DNA of 64,000 nt from Hydractinia symbiolongicarpus (Eukaryota > Cnidaria > Hydrozoa > Anthoathecata > Hydractiniidae), in assembly GCF_029227915.1 (NCBI RefSeq), contig NC_079878.1, positions 11,904,001-11,968,000 of the forward strand, in the 5' to 3' direction. This document shows, in pieces, positions 38,691 to 50,399 of the stretch (positions within the stretch are counted from its first letter, which is position 1; each line of letters begins with the position of its first letter). The notes beneath the pieces are model-generated. The model was given only the letters and a program-made list of their open reading frames with translations. It was not told the origin of the DNA and ran no database searches. Both the position numbers and the translations under genes were made by a program.

Positions 38691-40384
38691 TTTGCTTCAA
38701 AACAAATATGTTTTGTCACACTTAACACGGAAATGGCTGTTAAGATCAAACCCTCTCCTTTAATGTCATGCCAATTTTCCTCCACAAAATTTCATCAACT
38801 AAGCAGCATGTTTGCCATTATTTACTAACTTTTAGCCCTCTCCCGTTTGTCCTTGATAATGTGAGAATCCTAGAAGCAAATAATTACTTACAAACATGTT
38901 CTCTATTGTCATTAAGACTTCATTCGACTTGGCTTAATGGACATTAATTAATACTATTTTTTAAGATTTCAAAGACCCAAGAACTTATGTGCATTTATTT
39001 GAACCTTGATATTCATATACAGATTTTTTTTAGGAGCTAGAATTTATTTTCATATACATTAAGTATTTATTAGGTTACCTATTATGATTCATCTTATCAC
39101 AAATTATTCTGCACCATGAAAACTAAGGTTAATACTTTTAAAAATCTGTTTTATCATAAATTCACAAGTAGGAACAACTTGGGACACTTCTTTTTTGTTT
39201 TTATAAGAGAGATGCCCAATAATTTTAATTGTACTGTATCATTTAAATGTTATAGGTGATGGGAATTAAAATTTGAAAGAAAAAAAAGCATATCTGCAAT
39301 GTATTGTTAAAAACAACAAAAAAAATCAATGTGGTTTGGAATTTCCTTCTATGAGGTAAACGCCCATTGGCAACAATTGTTGCAGTTTCTACTGAAACTG
39401 ACAAAGAAAACGAGGAAGAATCCATCTGTAGACTATGTAAGCTGATTTTTTCAATCTATATGCAGGCTGTGAACAACTTCGAAGGATTTATATTTTAAAC
39501 AGGTAAGGTATAATTATATAAACTCATTGTTCACATTTCATTTTGTTTTTAGGTATGCAGGAAAAAAAGAGATGATTCTTGCTTCTACAAAGAAGAAGCA
39601 GACATCTGGTTCAATGTGATTGCAACAATTGGTTTAACCAGTATTGGTTTGTGCCACGCTGGAATGGGGAGAAGCAAGCGATTCGGTTTGACCTCATAAC
39701 AATTTTTTTGGAAAAGTTTTTGTGAAAAGTTTCCGTATTTTAGGTGAAGAGAGTGCAGAGCTAGACACATTTTAGAGTTTTAAGAACAATGTTAGGGAGT
39801 TTGAGCACAGATAATTTTTTGGAGCAAAATCTAGATAGCTAAACATCATTTCCAAAAAGAATTTTATTGTGGTTACCTTTCGTTATCTAATTATTCTTTC
39901 ATTTCCACATTTTTTAGCATTCTTCCGCCTACGAACTAGGTTTGTTTTCACCCTGTGAAATTTTAAAAATGGTGGATGTAGCACAAATGTGATTCGTCAA
40001 TTAAGCAAAATGTCAATAATCACTACAGTAACAAAGCTGAACCGAATCGCCAAACACCTCTTAAAAGGAATATATATTTCCACAAAAAATATATCTAGCA
40101 AAACTCTGTGATATAATAAAAACATTTTTTATGACCTCCCCCCCCCCCTCCCGCTAATGGCTATTTTTCTGTTAAGCGCAAAGAAACCTATTTGTCGTCA
40201 CTGTTGATTAAATACTAGCTAGTTACCCCAAGATATTTAGCATTTTCGCTCCTATCCATAATGGTTTTGTTATCAACTTTTTCTAACTGGCTGTGGTTGC
40301 CGAAGTATGAAGAAAACAGCTGGCTTTGTGGCTTTTTTTAGATGAATGCAGCGACTTTGTTTATGAATAAAGACATTGCTTGCC
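38691..40384. other. Gene-free stretch between LINE and DNA-transposon cluster
   Basis: I see no gene or clear repeat here apart from simple AT-rich tracts and, just inside its right part, a poly-C run (about 40138-40150). Confidence 0.5.
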
Positions 40385-40399
40385 CAAAGCCATGAAGCT

Positions 40400-41140
40400 G
40401 TTCTGCCCAATCTTACGACGCTGCCCAATCTTTGGACATAAAATTGCCCAGTCTTAAGACTGGCCGGCCGGTCTTAAGACTGGGCAGGGCATCAGAAGAT
40501 TGGGCAAACAACCATGTTAGGCCCATCCTTGGTGGCTTTTAGATTTTAAAGAAGGGATGTACCAAATGAGCTCTGTTTTTTGCAAGTCCCAACAAACATT
40601 CTCAGGCACACTAAAACATCACATTTTGGGTACTGTTGAATTGACCTGGCCAGTTTTTGGACACAATAGAGTAAAAATCGTAGCTACCTAGCTAGCTATA
40701 GTAGCTGGTAGAGCACGTGTTATACATTTAGCATTTATATACAGCTTGTAGTAGTGGCTAAATTTTAAAAATAAAATTTTTATATTTATGAAGAATCAGA
40801 AAAATCGTATTCAACCATATTATTAGTTAGCTAGCTGTTAATTTCATTGGATGAGATGTTTATAGCTAATATCATAGTCTATAGAAGAAAAACCTTATTA
40901 GATTATGCTAATATGGTTGAGTAGTTTCAATTTTTTATACATAAAATACATGGTATATATAAATTTTTGGCCTTTTGATTTTCCGAGAAAAGTTTCAATT
41001 TAAAGTTCATATTAAGAGGTAAATTCTAAAAAATTTATTGTTCTGTTTGTATTCCACAATTGTTCTAAGATTGGGCATGTTCGTCCATAGAGTAGCCTGG
41101 CCAGTCTTAAGAAGGGGCGCGTTCCAAGATTGGGCAGAAC
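40400..41140. mobile_element. Non-autonomous DNA transposon (MITE-like), 22-bp terminal inverted repeats
   Basis: The left end GTTCTGCCCAATCTTACGAC (40400 onward) is matched by the right end, whose reverse complement starts GTTCTGCCCAATCTTGGAAC (41140 downward). The first 15 bases are identical. The motif GCCCAATCTT or a variant recurs near both ends (40405, 40424, 40445, 40490, 41068, 41127), and a large palindrome built on GTCTTAAGAC...GTCTTAAGAC lies at about 40443-40484. There is no coding frame. The target duplication is unclear: AAAGCCAT occurs on both sides but is six bases off the left end. Confidence 0.65.
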
Positions 41141-41646
41141 AAAGCCATCCATAAAAGGCCAAGATGTTAAAAGAAGTACAGTCAGGGTAAACACCTAATT
41201 AGGCGGCATGACCTAATTAGGCAAGTCGTTTAGTTAGGCGACTTGATGTAGCTTAATTAGGCTACCCGTAGTCTAACTAGGCAAACATAAACTTTCTGTT
41301 GTAAATATGTCGAAATCATTGCGTTTCGCAATACAATATTTATGTGAATCAAATCTGTCCACTTTGCAGATAATTTTGACCAATTATCGTCTTATTTGCA
41401 TCACGCATTGGTAACTTGTGGCCCAAACCTTGTGTGGCACTATTAGTTGTTTTAAATAATGGATTTCAGCCATTCACGCTGCAGGGAAAAAATAAATATG
41501 GTCGACGAAAACGTGGCAGTGTTCACCTAAATAGGCGACACTTAACCTAATTAGGTTATATATTTCATTTTAACATAATTCTTACTTGCCCGCAAACATA
41601 TCGAGGCATGAGTGACAATTTTGGAATCATGGTCGCGTAGACTATA

Positions 41647-44600
41647 GCGTCAAGTCGTATAAGTTCGCCAGAATTTCAGAAAACCTACCATAGTAATCCA
41701 TGCCTCGTCATCCGCCCATTTTATAAAGTACAACGCTAACCTCTGACTTATAAGTTCGCCATATGACGTGTAAGTTCGCCGTATCGTTTTTATGTAAATT
41801 CTGACTAAAAATCGACATATTCCATAAATAATAGACTTATTTCATGTTCTCGTGAGTTCCATGATGTATTTAAATCATTATTAGCAATTTTTTGTGGGTG
41901 GCGAACTAAGTACCACGCATGATTGTAACTGGCCGAGCGAGATTGACCAATAAGAAGGTTTATATATATATAATCGAACAATTTCGGTAAGTAGAATATT
42001 CGAAAATCTATTTCGCGGCAAATTTGTTCTTCTGTCTTCTTTTTGTTCTTCTAGAAAACTTATGCGGACGTGTCTACGAAAGAGAAAAAAGAAGTACAAT
42101 ATTCGTGTGGTATAATTTTTTTTACTAAATTATTATTATTTTTTTTAAAATTTGTATTTGTATATTATTGTCTGCCAATTTTTAGACATAGCTCCAAAGT
42201 ATATGAAATGGTCTGAAGAAGAGATGGTGAATGCTGTGAGTGCAGTGTTAGATGACGGCATGTCAATTTCTGAGGCGTCAAGAGTTTTTGATATCCCACG
42301 AAAAACGTTATCAGACAAAGTCCATAACAACCATCCTTTAAAATCAGGACGGCAAACTGAGCTAACGGCAGATGAGGAAAAAAGCTTGGTGGCGTACATC
42401 AAATACATGTCGAATCATGCTTTCCCCCTGACCATTCCTATGATAAAGTCATTCGCATGGAACATTGTAAAGAGGTCAGGAAGGGAAAGTAGATTTAATG
42501 TTGAGAATGGTCCTGGGAAAACGTGGTGGAACGAGTTCCGTAAACGCCATTTAAGTGATGTAGCAATCAGAAAGCCAGATTTGCTGGACAGAGGAAGGGC
42601 GAGGATGGCAAATCCTGTTGTTATAAACAGACGCTTTTTGACTTTGGGAAACCTTTTGAAAAGTGAGAATTTAATGGACAAGCCTGGAACAATATTGAAT
42701 GTAGATGAATCGGGGATGAATTTAGAGTTGAGGAAGGGAAAGGTTGTCATTGATCGAAGCCAGAAACATGCGTATTCGCAAGGTAAAGGGTCGCGGGAAC
42801 ACGTCACTGTTAATTGCTGTGTTTCTCCAGGCGGACTGATGATTCCACATTTTATTATTTATGAGAAGTCTTTTTTAAGCGGAAACTACTCTGCCAATGG
42901 CCCCACTGATGCTCTATATGGCTAATCCGACAATGGATATATGGACGAAGACCTGTTCTTCAAGTGGTTTACTCGTTTATTTGTTCCAAAAACTAAACAC
43001 GTGGGGAAAAGAATCTTGATAATTGATGGCCACAGATCCCACATCAACCTCAATTTAATAGATGCTGCTAGGGAGAACCAAGTTATCTTGTATTGCCTCC
43101 CCCCTCACACACCTCATGTGATTCAGCCATTGGATGTTGGATTGTATTGTCCACTCAAGACATACTTCAGCAGAATTACTGACAAGATTCAGATTGCAAG
43201 GTTGGGCGTCACGAGAAATGTTACGATTTCTAAAACTGAATTTTCTGCTGTTTTTAAGCTGACGTACGAGGAAACCTTTAGCTACGCTCGCATCCTTTCA
43301 TCATTTCAGTCATGTGGCATATACCCGTTCAACCCACTGGCCATAAATTTAAAACATTTAATGCCATCTACTTTTAAGCCTTCGTCAACTGTACCGCCAA
43401 CTGCATCGTCAACTCTACTGCCACCTGTACCGTCAATGACATCGTCAACTCTACCGCTACCTGTACCGCCAACTGCATTGTCAACTCTACCGCCACCTTT
43501 ATCGTCAATTGCTTCGTTGACTTTTCCGCCACCTGTACTGTCAATTCCATCGTCAACTCTACCGCCAACTGCATCATCAAATGTACCATCAACATCGTCG
43601 TCACCAACAGCTGCATCTTTTCCAGGAACTTTGAACTGTCTTCCTGGTGGATCGATATCTCCAATGCCATCAGCAAACCGACTACCTGCTGCTTTCAAAG
43701 ATATGGACCCAAATATAATCGATCTGTTTATCACGCCGATTCTGGAGCCTGAAAAAAAAGAAAAGAACAGTAGAATTGTCACTAAAGAAAGAATCATCAC
43801 TTCCGACGAGCATCGTGCAAAACTGGAAGAAAAAAGCAGATTCAAAAGAGAACTTGAAGAGGCTAAAGAGAAACGTCAATTGGAGAGGGAAAGAAAAAAG
43901 GAGGAGAGAGAAACAACAAAAAAAGCAAAAGAGCGAAATGCGAAAAAAAGCAAAACTTCCCCAATCGAGGCTTCTCCGGATGAATTGCCAACACGGAAAA
44001 GTAGTCGAACAAAAAAAGTTGATTATGCTGATCTATTGAAGCAACTTCGGCAAGGGTTCAATGATGATGAAGATGAAGATGACGATGGCAACAACAGTGA
44101 TGATGGTAGTATCAGTACAAGCAGCGAAAGTGTTGTGTTGGAAAGTTCGGAAGATGAATCCGATGTTTGTAACATTTGCAAGCGCGGTTTCCCTAAAAGT
44201 TTGAAGAAACAAACTGTCTCCTGAATTCTTTGCGCTAAATGCAGTTGTTGGATGCACGATGTTTGCGAAGGTGTGTTTGTAAAAAAATTACCAGAGATTG
44301 AGGATTATATTTGTAAAGCTTGTTCTTTTTAAAACATAAAAGTCTTAAAGTGAAATTTTTTTTGTCATTTATCTTTGCTCCAACCAACTATCAACTATCT
44401 AATATACCATTGCTTGTATCGTAGGCTTATCCTAAATTTTTGTAACCAAAGTCTAAGCAAACAAACAACAAACAGATCTAAAAGTTTTTAAAACTAGATT
44501 GGTGAAAGAGGGTAATAGAGTGGAAAAGGCTTTGTAGTAACCAAAAAAATCTGAAATTTTAGTAATTTTCGCACGAAAATTCTCATTACTTCAGGAGCTG

Positions 44601-44902
44601 ATTAAATAATAACACTTTTTAGGTGAAATATAAGGCCTCACAATAAAAAAACATCCCTGGCGAACTTATAAGACCGTCGCGCAACTTCTCAAAAGTAGTA
44701 AAAATGCACAGTTAGCAGAAATGGCCTATTCCGCTTCATGTCGGAATATATACAGAGTCAAAAATACCTTACAGGGTCACCGTACCGTCACAGGTCACAA
44801 CAAAATCGCAAGATATGAAGTTTGGTTTGTTGAGGAGTTGTGGTTCAGAAAAGTTTAAACCTGGCGAAGTTACCAGACTGGCGAATTTATACGACTTGAC
44901 GC
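41647..44902 (+). mobile_element. Tigger/pogo-type DNA transposon with TA target duplication
   Basis: 25-bp terminal inverted repeats (GCGTCAAGTCGTATAA..TTCGCCAG, one mismatch) at 41647-41671 and 44878-44902 are flanked by TA on both sides (41645-41646 and 44903-44904), as expected for the Tc1/mariner-pogo superfamily. It encodes a pogo/Tigger DDE transposase in the same orientation. Short copies of TAAGTTCGCC recur inside each end (41751, 41771; reverse 44659, 44863). The element sits inside an older inverted-repeat element. Confidence 0.85.
42152..44332 (+). pseudogene. Tigger/pogo transposase with C-terminal PHD-like finger, two in-frame stops
   Basis: One frame runs 726 codons, interrupted only by TAA at 42923-42925 and TGA at 44222-44224. 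The order is: a pipsqueak-type helix-turn-helix (MKWSEEEMVNAV to PRKTLSDKV, residues about 18-57), a second CENP-B-like DNA-binding region (WNIVKRSG...WWNEFRKRH), and a DDE_1 catalytic domain with LNVDESG, ILIIDGHRSH and VIQPLDVG. Those carry three acidic residues, 35 apart between the second and third. A Pro/Thr/Ser-rich repeat (about 43375-43610) and a Lys/Glu coiled-coil-like stretch follow. Last come an acidic tract and a Cys-rich end, CNICKRGF...CAKCSCWMHDVCEG...YICKAC, which fits a C4HC3 PHD finger. Translation could begin at residue 18 (42203), since cagattttag-like acceptor sequence precedes it. With only two nonsense changes, the copy is young but inactive. Confidence 0.88.
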
Positions 44903-45501
44903 TAGCTACATTCTGAACAAATATTTTTTGCGATTTTTTTTTAGGAATGTGTGAAAAGCCATTAAATATTGTATTGTCTTAACTAGGTTACAGATGGCCT
45001 AACTAGGCTACAATGAGTCGCCTAAATAGGTGGTATGCCCTAATTAGCCTACCGTCGCCTAATTAAGTGTTTACCCTGACTGAAGTATGGACGCCTCCTC
45101 CCTCCTTAGGCTTAAAATTATCCATTCTCCCTAAACTACCACTGCTAGCCATAACTTAAAACCGACAATAAAGGGAAATCATTGATTGATTAGTCATTTA
45201 AACCAACTGTCAAAAGCTAAAAGGAGCTAAAAGCTAAAAGAAAAGAAAAAGTAAAACACTTCATTCTCAGTGGTCACAACTGCTGTTACCATTATGGCCT
45301 ACTTGGCTTTTGTTTATATGGACCGCTTTGTTTCTGTTCTGCAATTTACGCGGTCCTTGGACATAATCAAAACAAATATTGCAACTTATGGGTTAAGGAG
45401 TTGAAAGTACAACGAAACCATTTTATTTTAAGTTACATCATCCGATTACACATGGATTATAAGAGCTTTTTTTTAAAAAAAGTGGACATAATAGATAAGT
45501 T

Positions 45502-45549
45502 AGAATAGATAAGTTAGAGTCCCTAATGGGACTCTAACTTATCTATTCT
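45502..45549. repeat. Perfect 48-bp palindrome (22-bp arms, TAAT loop)
   Basis: AGAATAGATAAGTTAGAGTC... (45502-45523) and its exact reverse complement (45528-45549) surround TAAT. A second direct copy of ATAGATAAGTTAGA lies just upstream (45490). It may be a mini-MITE or replication-made hairpin. It lies 350 bp before the satellite. Confidence 0.9.
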
Positions 45550-45854
45550 TCTGTTCGGAATGTCACGTGGCACCACTTTAGGGAAAACACACATAGATTT
45601 CACAGTCAAACTCTCACAAAGATGCTTTTATATAAAAAAAACTAAAGCTAATTTATTTTTTACTTTTAATTTAAAGAGCATATTCTGGGAAGCACTTCAT
45701 GGAAGGATCCATATAGTCTGTGAATATGTCGTATACTTGAACCTCTAACACAACCTCACCTTTACCCGACATTGTCGTATTCCTTTCCTAACGACAGCTC
45801 AACTGCATCCGACACGCGACGTTAAACAATTTATCAACGTCGTGATGTTGTTAA

Positions 45855-48800
45855 TACATACTACTGCCTAATGTAATATCTTTGTAATGTACAGTAATAC
45901 ACTGTAGTACTTAGTAATATGCCGTATTGTATACTGTAGTACTTAGTAATATGCCGTATTACTTTGTAGTATCCAGTAATACACTGTAATACCTTGTAGT
46001 ATTCAGTAATACCCTGTAATACTTTGTAGTATTCAGTAATATACTGTAATGCCTTGTAGTATTCGGTAATACACTGTAATACCTAGTAGTATTCAGTAAT
46101 ATACTGTAATACCTTGTAGTATTCGGTAATACACTGTAATACTTTGTACTATTCAGTAATACACTGTAATACCTTGTAGTATTCGGTAATACACTGTAAT
46201 AGTTTGTAGTATTCAGTAGTACACTGTAATACCTTGTAGTATTCAGTAATATACTGTAATGCCTTGTAGTATTCGGTAATACACTGTAATACCTTGTAGT
46301 ATTCAGTAATATACTGTAATACCTTGTAGTATTCGGTAATACACTGTAATACTTTGTAGTATTCAGTAATACACTGTAATACCTTGTAGTATTCGGTAAT
46401 ACACTGTTATACTTTGTAGTATTCAGTAGTACACTGTAATACCTTGTAGTATTCAGTAATACACTGTAATACCTTGTAGTATTCGGTAATATACTGTAAT
46501 GCCTTGTAGTATTCGGTAATACACTGTAATACCTTGTAGTATTCAGTAATACACTGTAATACCTTGTAGTATTCGGTAATACACTGTAATACTTTGTAGT
46601 ATTCAGTAATACACTGTAATACCTTGTAGTATTCGGTAATACACTGTAATACTTTGTAGTATTCAGTAGTACACTGTAATACCTTGTAGTATTCACTAAT
46701 ATACTGTAATGCCTTGTAGTATTCGGTAATACACTGTAATACCTTGTAGTATTCAGTAATATACTGTAATACCTTGTAGTATTCAGTAATACACTGTAAT
46801 ACTTTGTAGTATTCAGTAATACACTGTAATACCTTGTAGTATTCGGTAATACACTGTAATACCTTGTAGTATTCAGTAATATACTGTAATACCTTGTAGT
46901 ATTCGGTAATACACTGTAATACTTTGTAGTATTCAGTAATACACTGTAATACCTTGTAGTATTCGGTAATACACTGTAATACTTTGTAGTATTCAGTAGT
47001 ACACTGTAATACCTTGTAGTATTCAGTAATATACTGTAATGCCTTGTAGTATTCGGTAATACACTGTAATACCTTGTAGTATTCAGTAATATACTGTAAT
47101 ACCTTGTAGTATTCAGTAATACACTGTAATACTTTGTAGTATTCAGTAATACACTGTAATACCTTGTAGTATTCGGTAATACACTGTAATACTTTGTAGT
47201 ATTCAGTAGTACACTGTAATACCTTGTAGTATTCGGTAATATACTGTAATGCCTTGTAGTATTCGGTAATACACTGTAATACCTTGTAGTATTCAGTAAT
47301 ATACTGTAATACCTTGTAGTATTCGGTAATACACTGTAATACCTTGTAGTATTCAGTAATACACTGTAATACTTTGTAGTATTCAGTAATACTTTGTAGT
47401 ATTTAGTAATACACTGTAATACCTTGTAGTATTCGGTAATATACTGTAATGCCTTGTAGTATTCGGTAATACACTGTAATACCTTGTAGTATTCAGTAAT
47501 ATACTGTAATACCTTGTAGTATTCGGTAATACACTGTAATACTTTGTAGTATTCAGCAATACACTGTAATACCTTGTAGTATTCGGTAATACACTGTAAT
47601 ACTTTGTAGTATTCAGTAGTACACTGTAATACCTTGTAGTATTCAGTAATATACTGTAATGCCTTGTAGTATTCGGTAATACACTGTAATACCTTGTAGT
47701 ATTCAGTAATATACTGTAATACCTTGTAGTATTCGGTAATACACTGTAATACTTTGTAGTATTCAGTAATACACTGTAATACCTTGTAGTATTTGGTAAT
47801 ACACTGTAATACTTTGTAGTATTCAGTAGTACACTGTAATACCTTGTAGTATTCAGTAATATACTGTAATGCCTTGTAGTATTCGGTAATACACTGTAAT
47901 ACTTTGTAGTATTCAGTAATACGTAATACACTGTAATACCTTGTAGTATTCGGTAATACACTGTAATACTTTGTAGTATTCAGTAGTACACTGTAATACC
48001 TTGTAGTATTCAGTAATATACTGTAATGCCTTGTAGTATTCGGTAATACACTGTAATACCTTGTAGTATTCAGTAATATACTGTAATACCTTGTAGTATT
48101 CAGTAATACACTGTAATACTTTGTAGTATTCAGTAATACACTGTAATACCTTGTAGTATTCGGTAATACACTGTAATACTTTGTAGTATTCAGTAGTACA
48201 CTGTAATACCTTGTAGTATTCAGTAATATACTGTAATGCCTTGTAGTATTCGGTAATACACTGTAATACCTTGTAGCATTCAGTAATATACTGTAATACC
48301 TTGTAGTATTCAGTAATATACTGTAATGCCTTGTAGCATTCGGTAATACACTGTAATACCTTGTAGTATTCAGTAATATACTGTAATACCTTGTAGTATT
48401 CGGTAATACACTGTAATACCTTGTAGTATTCAGTAATACACTGTAATACTTTGTAGTATTCAGTAATACTTTGTAGTATTTAGTAATACACTGTAATACC
48501 TTGTAGTATTCGGTAATATACTGTAATGCCTTGTAGTATTCGGTAATACACTGTAATACCTTGTAGTATTCAGTAATATACTGTAATACCTTGTAGTATT
48601 CGGTAATACACTGTAATACCTTGTAGTATTCAGTAATACACTGTAATACTTTGTAGTATTCAGTAATACTTTGTAGTATTTAGTAATACACTGTAATACC
48701 TTGTAGTATTCGGTAATACACTGTAATGCCTTGTAGTATTCGGTAATACACTGTAATACCTTGTAGTATTCAGTAATATACTGTAATACCTTGTAGTATT

Positions 48801-50391
48801 CGGTAATACACTGTAATACTTTGTAGTATTCAGTAATACACTGTAATACCTTGTAGTATTCGGTAATACACTGTAATACTTTGTAGTATTCAGTAGTACA
48901 CTGCAATACCTTGTAGTATTCAGTAATATACTGTAATGCCTTGTAGTATTCGGTAATACACTGTAATACCTTGTAGTATTCAGTAATATACTGTAATGCC
49001 TTGTAGCATTCGGTAATACACTGTAATACCTTGTAGTATTCAGTAATATACTGTAATACCTTGTAGTATTCGGTAATACACTGTAATACCTTGTAGTATT
49101 CAGTAATACACTGTAATACTTTGTAGTATTCAGTAATACTTTGTAGTATTTAGTAATACACTGTAATACCTTGTAGTATTCGGTAATATACTGTAATGCC
49201 TTGTAGTATTCGGTAATACACTGTAATACCTTGTAGTATTCAGTAATATACTGTAATACCTTGTAGTATTCGGTAATACACTGTAATACCTTGTAGTATT
49301 CAGTAATACACTGTAATACTTTGTAGTATTCAGTAATACTTTGTAGTATTTAGTAATACACTGTAATACCTTGTAGTATTCGGTAATATACTGTAATGCC
49401 TTGTAGTATTCGGTAATACACTGTAATACCTTGTAGTATTCAGTAATATGCTGTAATACCTTGTAGTATTCGGTAATACACTGTAATACTTTGTAGTATT
49501 CAGTAATACACTGTAATACCTTGTAGTATTCGGTAATACACTGTAATACTTTGTAGTATTCAGTAGTACACTGTAATACCTTGTAGTATTCAGTAATATA
49601 CTGTAATGCCTTGTAGTATTCGGTAATACACTGTAATACCTTGTAGTATTCAGTAATATACTGTAATACCTTGTAGTATTCGGTAATACACTGTAATACT
49701 TTGTAGTATTCGGTAATACACTGTAATACCTTGTAGTATTCAGTAATATACTGTAATACTTTGTAGTATTCAGTAGTACACTGTAATACCTTGTAGTATT
49801 CAGTAATATACTGTAATGCCTTGTAGTATTCGGTAATACACTGTAATACCTTGTAGTATTCAGTAATATACTGTAATACCTTGTAGTATTCGGTAATACA
49901 CTGTAATACCTTGTAGTATTCGGTAATACACTGTAATACCTTGTAGTATTCAGTAATACACTGTAATACTTTGTAGTATTCAGTAATACTTTGTAGTATT
50001 TAGTAATACACTGTAATACCTTGTAGTATTCGGTAATATACTGTAATGCCTTGTAGTATTCGGTAATACACTGTAATACCTTGTAGTATTCAGTAATACA
50101 CTGTAATACCTTGTAGTATTCAGTAATATACTGTAATGCCTTGTAGTATTCGGTAATACTTTGTAGTATTTAGTAAAACACTGTAATACCTTGTAGTATT
50201 CGGTAATATACTGTAATGCCTTGTAGTATTCGGTGATACACTGTAATTACTTGTAGTATTCAGTAATACACTGTAATACCTTGTAGTATTCAGTAATATA
50301 CTGCAATGCCTTGTAGTATTCGGTAATACACTGTAATACCTTGTAGTATTCAGTAATATACTGTAATACCTTGTAGTATTCGGTAATACAA
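45855..50391. repeat. 30-bp satellite array, about 150 units, with higher-order structure
   Basis: The unit is close to TTGTAGTATTCAGTAATACA then CTGTAATACC, 30 bp. Variants (gcc/acc/act, cag/cgg, acac/atac, tagtac) repeat in order every seven units, giving a 210-bp higher-order period from about 46050. A 200-bp version, with one unit shortened by 10 bp (...cagtaatactttgtagtatttag...), appears from 47380. The left edge (45855-45960) is a degenerate zone with a longer, irregular unit. AATAC and GTATT alternate through each unit, so either strand can fold back on itself. Long minus-strand open frames here (decapeptides like NTTRYYSVLL) follow from a 30-bp unit without stops and are not genes. 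Confidence 0.97.
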
Positions 50392-50399
50392 TAATAGTA

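Larger units (their letters stand above)
41179..45082. mobile_element. Outer inverted-repeat element, split by a Tigger insertion
   Basis: The ends are CAGTCAGGGTAAACACCTAA (41179 onward) and the matching reverse complement ending at 45082, with a 5-bp direct repeat AAGTA on each side (41174-41178 and 45083-45087). Both subterminal regions are full of the palindrome CCTAATTAGG and variants (41194, about 41212, 41250; about 44985-45065 on the right, and 41535-41565 inside). Removing the Tigger insert (41647-44902) leaves roughly 650 bp with no coding potential: a MITE-sized element. I do not recognise the superfamily. A 5-bp duplication is unlike TA-type Tc1/mariner elements. Confidence 0.75.

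Noticed and set aside
40385-41148. AAAGCCAT as an 8-bp hAT-type target duplication
   Set aside because: The left copy is six bases away from the terminal repeat while the right copy abuts it, so the duplication is not symmetrical.
43306-43845. Minus-strand frames rich in Val/Asp/Gly opposite the transposase
   Set aside because: They are shadows of the Pro/Thr/Ser codon repeat in the transposase on the plus strand.
45900-50391. Possible CRISPR-like array
   Set aside because: The units are contiguous with no unique spacers, in a eukaryotic context; it is a satellite.
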